This document shows positions 57,043 through 64,000 of a stretch of DNA of 64,000 bases, one piece after another. Source of the DNA: Vibrio sinaloensis (lineage in GTDB: Bacteria > Pseudomonadota > Gammaproteobacteria > Enterobacterales > Vibrionaceae); assembly GCF_023195835.1 (NCBI RefSeq), contig NZ_CP096199.1, positions 682,001 through 746,000 on the forward strand, written 5' to 3'. The position numbers were made by a program, and so were the translations under genes. Position 1 is the stretch's first letter. Each line of letters opens with the position of its first letter. The notes under the pieces are model-generated. The model was not told the DNA's origin. It did not search any database and saw only the letters and a program-made list of their open reading frames with translations.

Positions 57043-58148
57043 TATTTACCTTCAGTGGTTTCTGCTTGAACTTGTTTCGACAGCTCGGCTTTCGCCGTTT
57101 CAAGCAATTTAGCCTCGCGCTCTTCGCGACGTTTCTTTTCGTACTCTTTGCGCTCTTTTTGGTCTTGCGCTTCCCACTTCTCGTAAGCGTTGACAATGCG
57201 GGCAACCACGGGGTGGCGCACTACGTCGTCAGATTGGAAGAAGTTGAAGCTAATGTCATCCACTTCACTCAACACTTCGATGGCGTGGCGTAAACCAGAT
57301 TTAGCGCCGCGAGGTAAATCGATCTGGGTAATATCTCCAGTGATAACCGCGCGCGAGTTGAAGCCAATTCGGGTTAAGAACATTTTCATTTGTTCCACCG
57401 TGGTGTTTTGGCTTTCGTCCAAGATAATAAACGCATCGTTGAGAGTACGACCACGCATATAGGCCAGTGGCGCGACTTCAATGACGTTACGCTCAATCAG
57501 TTTTTCTACTTTTTCAAAACCGAGCATCTCAAATAGCGCATCGTACAGTGGGCGCAAGTAAGGGTCGACTTTTTGGCTTAAGTCGCCAGGCAAAAAACCG
57601 AGCTTTTCACCCGCTTCGACCGCTGGACGAGTGAGTAGAATGCGGCGGATCTCTTGACGCTCTAATGCATCAACAGCGGCTGCGACCGCGAGATAGGTTT
57701 TCCCCGTACCGGCAGGACCAATACCGAAAGAGATGTCATGGGTGACCATGTTCATCAAGTATTGACCTTGGTTCGGTGTACGCGGTTTGATTACGCCTTT
57801 TTTGGTCTTGATAAAGACTTCTTTGCCATGCTCAATACTTGACCCTAAGTCTTGCTCCAACACGCCCGTCTCTTTGATGGCCAAGTGGATTTCATCGGGC
57901 TCGATATCGGGGATATTGCCGCGCACCGGAGCGGTGTTCACATACAGAGTTTTGATGATTTCCAACGCTGCGGCACTGGTATGCGGTTTACCCACGATAG
58001 TGAAAAAGTTACCACGGTAGCTGATTTCAACACCTAAACGGCGTTCTAAGTGTTTGATATTGTCATCGAAAGGACCGCACAAGCTGGCTAAGCGGCGGTT
58101 ATCAGAAGGTTCTAGATTGATCTCTAGCGTTACAATTTTATTGCTCAA
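57042..58148 (-). CDS. ybeZ: PhoH-like ATPase YbeZ (PhoL)
   Basis: 368 residues: N-terminal KH-like segment and the PhoH core with Walker [34 protein letters not shown], Walker [12 protein letters not shown], and a charged C-terminal tail ([20 protein letters not shown]) typical of RNA-associated helicase-like ATPases. It works with YbeY in rRNA processing. 96 bases downstream of miaB, with a hairpin in that gap. Confidence 0.96.
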   Translation of the reverse strand: MSNKIVTLEINLEPSDNRRLASLCGPFDDNIKHLERRLGVEISYRGNFFTIVGKPHTSAAALEIIKTLYVNTAPVRGNIPDIEPDEIHLAIKETGVLEQDLGSSIEHGKEVFIKTKKGVIKPRTPNQGQYLMNMVTHDISFGIGPAGTGKTYLAVAAAVDALERQEIRRILLTRPAVEAGEKLGFLPGDLSQKVDPYLRPLYDALFEMLGFEKVEKLIERNVIEVAPLAYMRGRTLNDAFIILDESQNTTVEQMKMFLTRIGFNSRAVITGDITQIDLPRGAKSGLRHAIEVLSEVDDISFNFFQSDDVVRHPVVARIVNAYEKWEAQDQKERKEYEKKRREEREAKLLETAKAELSKQVQAETTEGK

Positions 58149-58165
58149 AGTTGCCTCTCATTTAT

Positions 58166-58191
58166 GGCCGTCCGATTGAGACCGGACGGCC
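58166..58191. repeat. hairpin between miaB and ybeZ
   Basis: Perfect nine-bp stem GGCCGTCCG/CGGACGGCC with an eight-base loop and no U-tract; possible RNA processing site inside the miaB-ybeZ-ybeY run. Confidence 0.65.
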
Positions 58192-58244
58192 AATGATCCT
58201 GTATACCTTATCTAAGATGGTCACTCAGAAAGGCATTTTCAAGC

Positions 58245-59669
58245 TTAAGGTGTAAAAGTCGCTACACCTAGCTCATCTTCACGTTTGGTACGAGCCATCA
58301 TTTGAGTTGGTGAAATAATGGTACGTAGATCCATGTCTTTCTCGGTGCGAACAAGCTCACCGCGCAACGAGTTGGCAAATACGTCGGTGATCTTCACATC
58401 AACGAACTGACCAATCAGGTCTGCGCTGCCTTCGAAGTTCACCACTCGGTTATTCTCTGTACGTGCGCGAAGCTCCATTAGATTCTTTTTCGATGGTCCT
58501 TCGACCAGCACGCGTTGCTCAGTGCCTAACATTAGGCGCGAATAACGCATCGCTTGGCTGTTGACGGTTTGCTGCAATTCGTACAAGCGCTGTTTTTTCT
58601 CTTCTTCTGATACGTCGCAAGGGTAGTCTGCTGCAGGTGTGCCCGGGCGAGGTGAGAAAATAAAGCTAAAGCTCATGTCGAAGTCGACATCTTTGATCAG
58701 TTTCATCGTGTCTTGGAAGTCTTTATCTGTCTCTCCAGGGAAACCGACGATGAAGTCAGAACTGATCTGAATGTCTGGACGCGCTTTACGCAGCTTACGA
58801 ATAATCGATTTGTACTCAATGGCTGTGTGTGGACGCTTCATCATAGTGAGAATGCGATCGCTGCCACTTTGCACTGGTAGGTGCAGGAAGCTCACAAGCT
58901 CAGGCGTATCTTCGTAAACCGCGATAATGTCGTCAGTAAACTCAAGCGGATGGCTGGTCGTAAAGCGAATACGGTCGATACCATCAATAGACGCCACTAA
59001 ACGCAGCAGCTCAGCGAAAGTACAGATTTCGCCGTCATGGGTTGGACCACGATAAGCGTTCACATTTTGCCCTAGCAGGTTTACTTCGCGCACGCCTTGC
59101 TCTGCAAGCTGGGCAATTTCGAATAGAACGTCATCCATAGGACGGCTCACTTCTTCACCGCGAGTATATGGCACAACGCAGTAAGTACAGTATTTTGAGC
59201 AGCCTTCCATAATCGATACAAACGCAGTCGCACCTTCTGCGCGTGGTTCTGGCAAGCGGTCAAACTTCTCGATCTCTGGGAACGAGATATCCATAACCGG
59301 CGCGTCATCTGATTGAGATTGCTTGATCATCTCTGGCAAGCGGTGCAGGGTTTGTGGGCCAAAAATGACGTCAACAAACGGTGCGCGCTCACGAATGTGG
59401 TCGCCTTCTTGGGTCGCGACACAACCGCCAACACCAATCACCACACCCTCTTTTTTGTCTTTAAGCGTTTTCCAACGACCTAGCTGGTGGAACACCTTCT
59501 CTTGCGCTTTTTCACGAATAGAACAGGTGTTGAGAAGTAGTACATCTGCCTCTTCTGGCTCTTCGGTTAGCTCGTAGCCGTTAGCCGCGTTCAGTAGATC
59601 CGCCATTTTAGATGAATCGTATTCGTTCATCTGGCAGCCCCAGGTTTTAATTAGCAGTTTCTTACTCAT
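58245..59669 (-). CDS. miaB: tRNA-2-methylthio-N6-dimethylallyladenosine synthase
   Basis: Radical SAM methylthiotransferase acting on A37. 474 residues: N-terminal UPF0004 domain with cluster cysteines ([18 protein letters not shown]), radical [18 protein letters not shown], and C-terminal TRAM domain ([20 protein letters not shown]). It is divergent from ubiF as in E. coli. The 280-base gap is AT-rich and holds the two promoters, for which I find no clean boxes. Confidence 0.98.
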   Translation of the reverse strand: MSKKLLIKTWGCQMNEYDSSKMADLLNAANGYELTEEPEEADVLLLNTCSIREKAQEKVFHQLGRWKTLKDKKEGVVIGVGGCVATQEGDHIRERAPFVDVIFGPQTLHRLPEMIKQSQSDDAPVMDISFPEIEKFDRLPEPRAEGATAFVSIMEGCSKYCTYCVVPYTRGEEVSRPMDDVLFEIAQLAEQGVREVNLLGQNVNAYRGPTHDGEICTFAELLRLVASIDGIDRIRFTTSHPLEFTDDIIAVYEDTPELVSFLHLPVQSGSDRILTMMKRPHTAIEYKSIIRKLRKARPDIQISSDFIVGFPGETDKDFQDTMKLIKDVDFDMSFSFIFSPRPGTPAADYPCDVSEEEKKQRLYELQQTVNSQAMRYSRLMLGTEQRVLVEGPSKKNLMELRARTENNRVVNFEGSADLIGQFVDVKITDVFANSLRGELVRTEKDMDLRTIISPTQMMARTKREDELGVATFTP

Positions 59670-59949
59670 TGTTTCGCTCGATCGTTAGTTTAAATTAAGG
59701 GAGCAAATTGCCCAGTGTGACAATGGACCATCTTGAATAGGTTTTTGATGGTGTTGATATCTCGCTTATTCGCGAGCGGCGTATTGTACTGCTTTAAAAA
59801 CCGACTGACTAGTACTGGGGAGAAATCAGTGATAACCGTTATTGCATAAGGGATTTGACCATATTTGACTTGAGGTTTTTGGTTACATTTTAGTGATGAA
59901 AACGTACAATAAAAAATAGCTAAAGAATCAATATGATGAAGTACGAATT

Positions 59950-61122
59950 ATGAGCGATTTTGATGTTGCCGTCATCGGTGGCGGGATGGTTGGAGCGGCA
60001 ACTGCAATTGGCTTTGCCCAGCAAGGGCGACGTGTGGTTGTGGTTGAAGGTGTGGAACCTATGCCGTTTGCCATGGAACAACCGCTAGATATCAGAGTGT
60101 CGGCTATTTCTCAGCACTCGGTGGCCATTTTAGAGTCTCTTGGCGCTTGGCAGGCGATCGCCAACATGCGCGTTTGTCCTTACCGCCGCTTGGAAACTTG
60201 GGAACACCCTGAGTGTCGTACTCGTTTTCATTCCGATAGCCTCAATATGCAACAGCTGGGGTTTATTGTGGAAAACCGTTTGATTCAGCTCGGGCTATGG
60301 CAACAATTACATTCGTTTGACAACATCACGCTTCATTGCCCCGACAGGCTTGAATCGATTGAGTTTGCAGAGGTGAATCGCGTCACTTTAGCCTCGGGAG
60401 GGTCGTTGACTGCCAAGTTAGTGGTTGGCGCAGACGGGGCTAATTCTAAAGTGCGTCAATTAGCACGGATCGGCATCACTGCTTGGGACTACCGTCAGCA
60501 CTGTATGCTAATTAATGTGGAAACAGAGCGCGAACAACAGGACATTACCTGGCAGCAGTTTACTCCATCCGGACCACGTTCGTTTTTACCACTGAGCTCA
60601 TTGCAAAAAGAGGGGCAATGGGTCGGGCAAGGTTCTTTGGTCTGGTACGATTCCCCGAAGCGTATTCGTCAGCTCTCTGCGATGTCTTTAGCGCAATTAC
60701 GCCAAGAGATTCTAGCGGGGTTCCCTCAAGAGCTGGGTGATATCAAAGTGTTGCAGCATGGCTCGTTCCCTTTAACTAGGCGCCACGCTCAGCGCTATTG
60801 GCGTCATAACTGCGTGCTGGTTGGCGATGCCGCGCACACCATTAACCCGCTTGCAGGCCAAGGGGTGAATCTCGGCTTCAAGGATGTCGAGGCCTTACTT
60901 GATGTGTGTGACGGGGAAAATGAGCTTAATCAACAGACGCTGGCGAACTATGAAAAACGCAGACGTCCAGATAACTTGTTAATGCAGTCAGGAATGGATC
61001 TGTTCTATAAAGGGTTTAGCAATGATATTGCACCAGTGAAGTTGGTGCGCAATGCAGCGCTTAAGTTCGCGGAACACAGCCCGCTTAAGACTCAAGTCCT
61101 TAAGTACGCTTTAGGTTTATAA
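59950..61122 (+). CDS. ubiF: FAD-dependent ubiquinone hydroxylase UbiF
   Basis: Likely hydroxylates 3-demethoxyubiquinol in ubiquinone synthesis. 390 residues; FAD-binding GGGMVGAATAIGFAQQ, DG motif VVGADGANSKVRQ, and second FAD motif GDAAHTINPLAGQGVNLGFKD, all of the UbiH/UbiF/VisC type. Among paralogs, assignment to UbiF rests on the divergent position next to miaB, as in E. coli. A bidirectional terminator follows. Confidence 0.88.
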   Translation: MSDFDVAVIGGGMVGAATAIGFAQQGRRVVVVEGVEPMPFAMEQPLDIRVSAISQHSVAILESLGAWQAIANMRVCPYRRLETWEHPECRTRFHSDSLNMQQLGFIVENRLIQLGLWQQLHSFDNITLHCPDRLESIEFAEVNRVTLASGGSLTAKLVVGADGANSKVRQLARIGITAWDYRQHCMLINVETEREQQDITWQQFTPSGPRSFLPLSSLQKEGQWVGQGSLVWYDSPKRIRQLSAMSLAQLRQEILAGFPQELGDIKVLQHGSFPLTRRHAQRYWRHNCVLVGDAAHTINPLAGQGVNLGFKDVEALLDVCDGENELNQQTLANYEKRRRPDNLLMQSGMDLFYKGFSNDIAPVKLVRNAALKFAEHSPLKTQVLKYALGL

Positions 61123-61166
61123 AATCAATTACACCAGTCGATTTGTGCTGATTGCTATACAACAAA

Positions 61167-61191
61167 AAAACGCAGCCATAGGCTGCGTTTT
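61167..61191. terminator. bidirectional terminator ubiF/crr
   Basis: Stem AAAACGCAGCC/GGCTGCGTTTT with loop ATA between convergent genes. Confidence 0.9.
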
Positions 61192-61212
61192 CTTATGCGG
61201 TACTAAGTGAGT

Positions 61213-61722
61213 TTACTTAGTGACGCGTAGTACTGGCGTTTCACCAACAACAACAGAACCAGAAAGCTTGTTCAGCTCTTTGATTTCGTCCATGTTTGAG
61301 ATAACAACAGGAGTCAAAGTCGACTTCGCTTTTTCTTCTAGAAGTGCTAGATCGAATTCGATGATAGTGTCACCCGCTTTAACTGATTGACCTTCTTCAG
61401 CGATGCGCGTGAAGCCTTCGCCTTTTAGCTCAACAGTATCGATACCGAAGTGAACAAACAGTTCAACGCCATCGTCAGATTCGATAGAAAACGCGTGGTT
61501 GGTTTCGAAAATCTTACCAATTGTACCGTTAACAGGAGCTACCATCTTGTTGCCAGCAGGCTTGATAGCGATACCATCACCAACGATTTTCTCAGCGAAA
61601 ACAACATCTGGCACATCTTCGATGTTTACGATTTCACCAGAAAGAGGTGCGATGATTTCGATTGCACCCGCGTCAGCGCTGTCGTCAGATACTAGCTTCT
61701 TAAGTTTGTCAAACAGACCCAT
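61213..61722 (-). CDS. crr: PTS glucose-specific EIIA component
   Basis: EIIA-Glc carries phosphate from HPr to EIIB-Glc (and likely to TreB, which lacks EIIA) and controls inducer exclusion and adenylate cyclase. 169 residues; the phospho-accepting H91 ([15 protein letters not shown]) and supporting H76 are at the E. coli positions. It is 105 bases after ptsI. Confidence 0.98.
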   Translation of the reverse strand: MGLFDKLKKLVSDDSADAGAIEIIAPLSGEIVNIEDVPDVVFAEKIVGDGIAIKPAGNKMVAPVNGTIGKIFETNHAFSIESDDGVELFVHFGIDTVELKGEGFTRIAEEGQSVKAGDTIIEFDLALLEEKAKSTLTPVVISNMDEIKELNKLSGSVVVGETPVLRVTK

Positions 61723-61827
61723 TGTGTCATGCTCCTAACGTTTTAATTTAATTCTGTCGAATTATAGTATACCAATCTCTCGAGATAGACGACAAATTTC
61801 GCCGCCTATCTTATTGGAATTAACTGA

Positions 61828-63552
61828 TTATTGAGTTTTCTCTGCGATGAATTTTTCTACTACAGCTTCAATTTCTGCTGCTGTTGGTAGAGATAGCGCG
61901 TGTTCTGCCATCGCTTTCACTTCTGCGAAGTTAGAGTTGCGAATCACTTTCTTCACTTTAGGGATAGAAATACCGCTCATAGAGAACTCATCTAGGCCCA
62001 TACCTAGCAGAAGTAGTGTTGCACGCTCATCACCTGCAAGCTCACCACACATACCCGTCCATTTACCTTCAGCGTGCGAAGCGTCGATAACTTGCTTGAT
62101 CACTGTAAGTACTGCTGGAGATAGTGGGTTGTATAGGTGAGAAATCATCTCGTTACCACGGTCTACTGCGAGTGTGTACTGAGTCAGGTCGTTAGTGCCG
62201 ATAGAGAAGAAGGCCACTTCTTTTGCAAGGTGCGGTGCGATAGCAGCGGCTGCTGGTGTCTCAACCATTACACCGATTTCGATCTCTTCGTCGAATGCAT
62301 GGCCTTCAGCACGTAGTTCTGCTTTGTACTCTTCGATCGCTTGTTTTAGCTCGCGAATTTCTTCGACAGAGATGATCATTGGGAACATGATACGTAGCTT
62401 ACCGTGTGCAGACGCACGCAGAATACCACGCAACTGGTCACGGAGGATTTCACGACGGTCCAAGCTGATACGTACAGCACGCCAGCCCAGGAACGGGTTC
62501 ATCTCTTGTGGCAAGTCCATGTATGGAAGATCTTTGTCACCACCGATATCCATAGTTCGGATGATCACTGATTCCCCGTTCATTGCTTCAGCAACTTCTT
62601 TGTACGCTTGGTACTGTTCTTCTTCAGTTGGCAGCGCGTCACGATCCATGAATAGGAACTCAGTACGGTATAGGCCAACGCCTTCACCGCCGTTACGCAG
62701 GATACCGTCACAGTCTTTCACTGTACCGATGTTACCGCAAACTTCTACGCGGTGACCGTCTAGCGTCTCAGCGTGCAGATCTTTCAGCTTGGCAAGCTCT
62801 TCTTTTTCAGCAAGGAACGCCGCTTTAACAGCTTTTGCTTCTTCGAGTTCAGCTTCAGATGGATTGATAACGATCTTGTTGTTCATCGCATCAAGAATCA
62901 GCATGTCGCCGTTCTTAACTTGTTTAGTGATGTCGTTAGTACCAACGATAGCTGGAAGCTCAAGAGAACGAGCCATGATAGAAGTGTGAGAAGTACGACC
63001 GCCGATGTCACAAGCAAAACCTAGCACGTAATCAAGGTTGATCTGGGCAGTTTCAGATGGAGTCAGGTCGTAAGCAACTAGGATAACTTCTTGGTCAATA
63101 TCGCTTAGAGAAACGATGTTGATGCCTAGTGCGTTTTTCACAAAACGTGAGCCGATGTCGCGGATGTCGGTCGCACGTTCTTTCAAATATTCGTCGTCTA
63201 GAGATTCTAGAGCTGATGCTTGCTCTTCGATAACGGTGTAAATCGCGTTATCGGCGTGCATCTTGTCATTTTTGATCAGTGCTAGGATTTCTTCCTCTAG
63301 CTCTTCGTCTTCAAGAAGCATAATGTGACCTTCAAAGATCGCTTCTTTTTCTTCACCGAAGGTTTCAAGTGCTTTCTGCTTGATAGTTTCGAGTTGAGCC
63401 GCTGACTTGTTACGTGCGTCGAAGAAACGTGCAACTTCAGCTTCTACTTGATCATCAGAAATAGTGTTTGTGTTTAGGACAATTTCATCTTCTTGAAGTA
63501 GTAGTGCTTTACCGATAGCAATACCAGGAGATGCTAGGATGCCTGAAATCAT
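61828..63552 (-). CDS. ptsI: PTS enzyme I
   Basis: Phosphoenolpyruvate-protein phosphotransferase starting the PTS chain. 574 residues. Phospho-histidine H189 is in [13 protein letters not shown]; the PEP domain has [15 protein letters not shown] and [17 protein letters not shown] C terminus with the active cysteine region [20 protein letters not shown]. Second gene of ptsH-ptsI-crr; a hairpin is in the gap after ptsH. Confidence 0.98.
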   Translation of the reverse strand: MISGILASPGIAIGKALLLQEDEIVLNTNTISDDQVEAEVARFFDARNKSAAQLETIKQKALETFGEEKEAIFEGHIMLLEDEELEEEILALIKNDKMHADNAIYTVIEEQASALESLDDEYLKERATDIRDIGSRFVKNALGINIVSLSDIDQEVILVAYDLTPSETAQINLDYVLGFACDIGGRTSHTSIMARSLELPAIVGTNDITKQVKNGDMLILDAMNNKIVINPSEAELEEAKAVKAAFLAEKEELAKLKDLHAETLDGHRVEVCGNIGTVKDCDGILRNGGEGVGLYRTEFLFMDRDALPTEEEQYQAYKEVAEAMNGESVIIRTMDIGGDKDLPYMDLPQEMNPFLGWRAVRISLDRREILRDQLRGILRASAHGKLRIMFPMIISVEEIRELKQAIEEYKAELRAEGHAFDEEIEIGVMVETPAAAAIAPHLAKEVAFFSIGTNDLTQYTLAVDRGNEMISHLYNPLSPAVLTVIKQVIDASHAEGKWTGMCGELAGDERATLLLLGMGLDEFSMSGISIPKVKKVIRNSNFAEVKAMAEHALSLPTAAEIEAVVEKFIAEKTQ

Positions 63553-63641
63553 AGCCTTACCTTAAATTGGTCAACTTTAAAACGGGAGAATTATGAGTGC
63601 GCTAACGAATAGTTGTAGCTTATATATTGGCCTATTTCCAA

Positions 63642-63673
63642 CAAAGCCATTTTGCGTTGACAAAATGGCTTTG
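63642..63673. terminator. hairpin between ptsH and ptsI
   Basis: 13-bp perfect stem CAAAGCCATTTTG/CAAAATGGCTTTG, loop CGTTGA, 17 bases from the ptsH stop. On the minus strand it lacks a long U-tract, so it should act as a partial terminator or stability element giving extra ptsH transcript. Confidence 0.7.
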
Positions 63674-63689
63674 AAAATAGGAGACCGGA

Positions 63690-63947
63690 TTAGTGTAGCT
63701 TGTCCATTAGAGCTACTAGGTGGTCTACAGCTTGTTGAGCTTGCGGGCCCTCAGCTGAGATAGAAACTACTGTACCTTTAACTAGGCCAAGAGTTTGTAG
63801 CTTGAAAAGGCTCTTCGCGCTAGCGCTTTTGCCGTTAGAAGTCACAGTGATGTCCGCGTCGAATGCTTTAGCTTCTTTAACGAACTGTGCAGCTGGACGA
63901 GTGTGAAGACCGTTTTCTGCAGTGATTTCTACTTGCTTCTCGTACAT
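63690..63947 (-). CDS. ptsH: PTS phosphocarrier protein HPr
   Basis: 85-residue HPr. The phosphorylated H15 is in [12 protein letters not shown]; the regulatory serine region [13 protein letters not shown] is present. First gene of ptsH-ptsI-crr; its promoter region is truncated by the window end (52 bases seen). Confidence 0.98.
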   Translation of the reverse strand: MYEKQVEITAENGLHTRPAAQFVKEAKAFDADITVTSNGKSASAKSLFKLQTLGLVKGTVVSISAEGPQAQQAVDHLVALMDKLH

Positions 63948-64000
63948 GTTATATACCCCAATTGATTTATATTTTGATAGTTTCTTAACCAGTTTTAGCT

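Noticed and set aside
62195..62755. 186-residue plus-strand ORF
   Set aside because: Antisense shadow of ptsI; serine/arginine-rich composition typical of antisense frames.

Overview
This window is an ordinary-looking stretch of Vibrio (Vibrionaceae) core chromosome, about 59 protein genes and four tRNA genes. The family is inferred from protein content and gene order: a vexGH-like RND pump beside treR-treB-treC, a tRNA-Tyr tandem array, a TIGR03503-type protein after dnaQ, and a lip/dac/rod/leuS/lnt/ybeXYZ/miaB/ubiF block running into crr-ptsI-ptsH. No species is claimed. I see no prophage, integrase, transposase, CRISPR array, toxin-antitoxin pair or defence island.

Layout. 1-7.1 kb: 3' part of dnaE, then accA, tilS, a small cytochrome c, glnB and yafD. 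7.1-13.5 kb: a Yip1-type membrane protein, mltD and gloB (minus), yafS-like methyltransferase (plus), rnhA (minus), dnaQ and a TIGR03503-type protein (plus). 13.6-17.9 kb: fadE (minus) with a FadR-like site, then gmhA and a yafJ-type amidotransferase. 17.9-21.0 kb: proS, trmO and the zinc-independent ribosomal protein pair L31B/L36B behind a Zur-like palindrome. 21.3-27.7 kb: abgT-family transporter, an orphan solute-binding protein, metNIQ under a four-unit Met-box array, gmhB and a small lipoprotein. 27.8-32.1 kb: trehalose regulon with two TreR-like operators. 32.2-32.9 kb: four tandem tRNA-Tyr genes. 33.1-37.3 kb: RND efflux pair. 37.3-40.4 kb: a heptamer-repeat element, yitT-family gene, glyA behind a PurR-like box, and a small lipoprotein.

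40.5-59.7 kb is almost all minus strand and follows the E. coli order: lipA, lipB, ybeD, dacA, rlpA, rodA, mrdA, rlmH, rsfS, holA, lptE, leuS, (ybeL plus), lnt, corC, ybeY, ybeZ, miaB, then ubiF divergent. These genes serve lipoylation, cell elongation and peptidoglycan, ribosome maturation, outer-membrane LPS and lipoprotein assembly, and tRNA modification. nadD, which E. coli has between holA and rsfS, is absent from that slot. 61.2-63.9 kb holds the general PTS genes; the upstream end of ptsH is cut by the window.

The least explained sequence is a pair of related intergenic elements (37295-37638 and 53761-54035). Each has degenerate small hairpin units, a shared box, an AAGGGTTG...CAACCCTT hairpin, and then a perfect heptanucleotide array (25 and 14 copies, with different heptamers) ending exactly three bases from the stop codon of a convergent minus-strand gene. 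The tRNA-Tyr spacers also carry a conserved, covarying stem-loop. These are the best candidates for something not routinely annotated; the rest is well-known core biology with recognisable regulatory sites.
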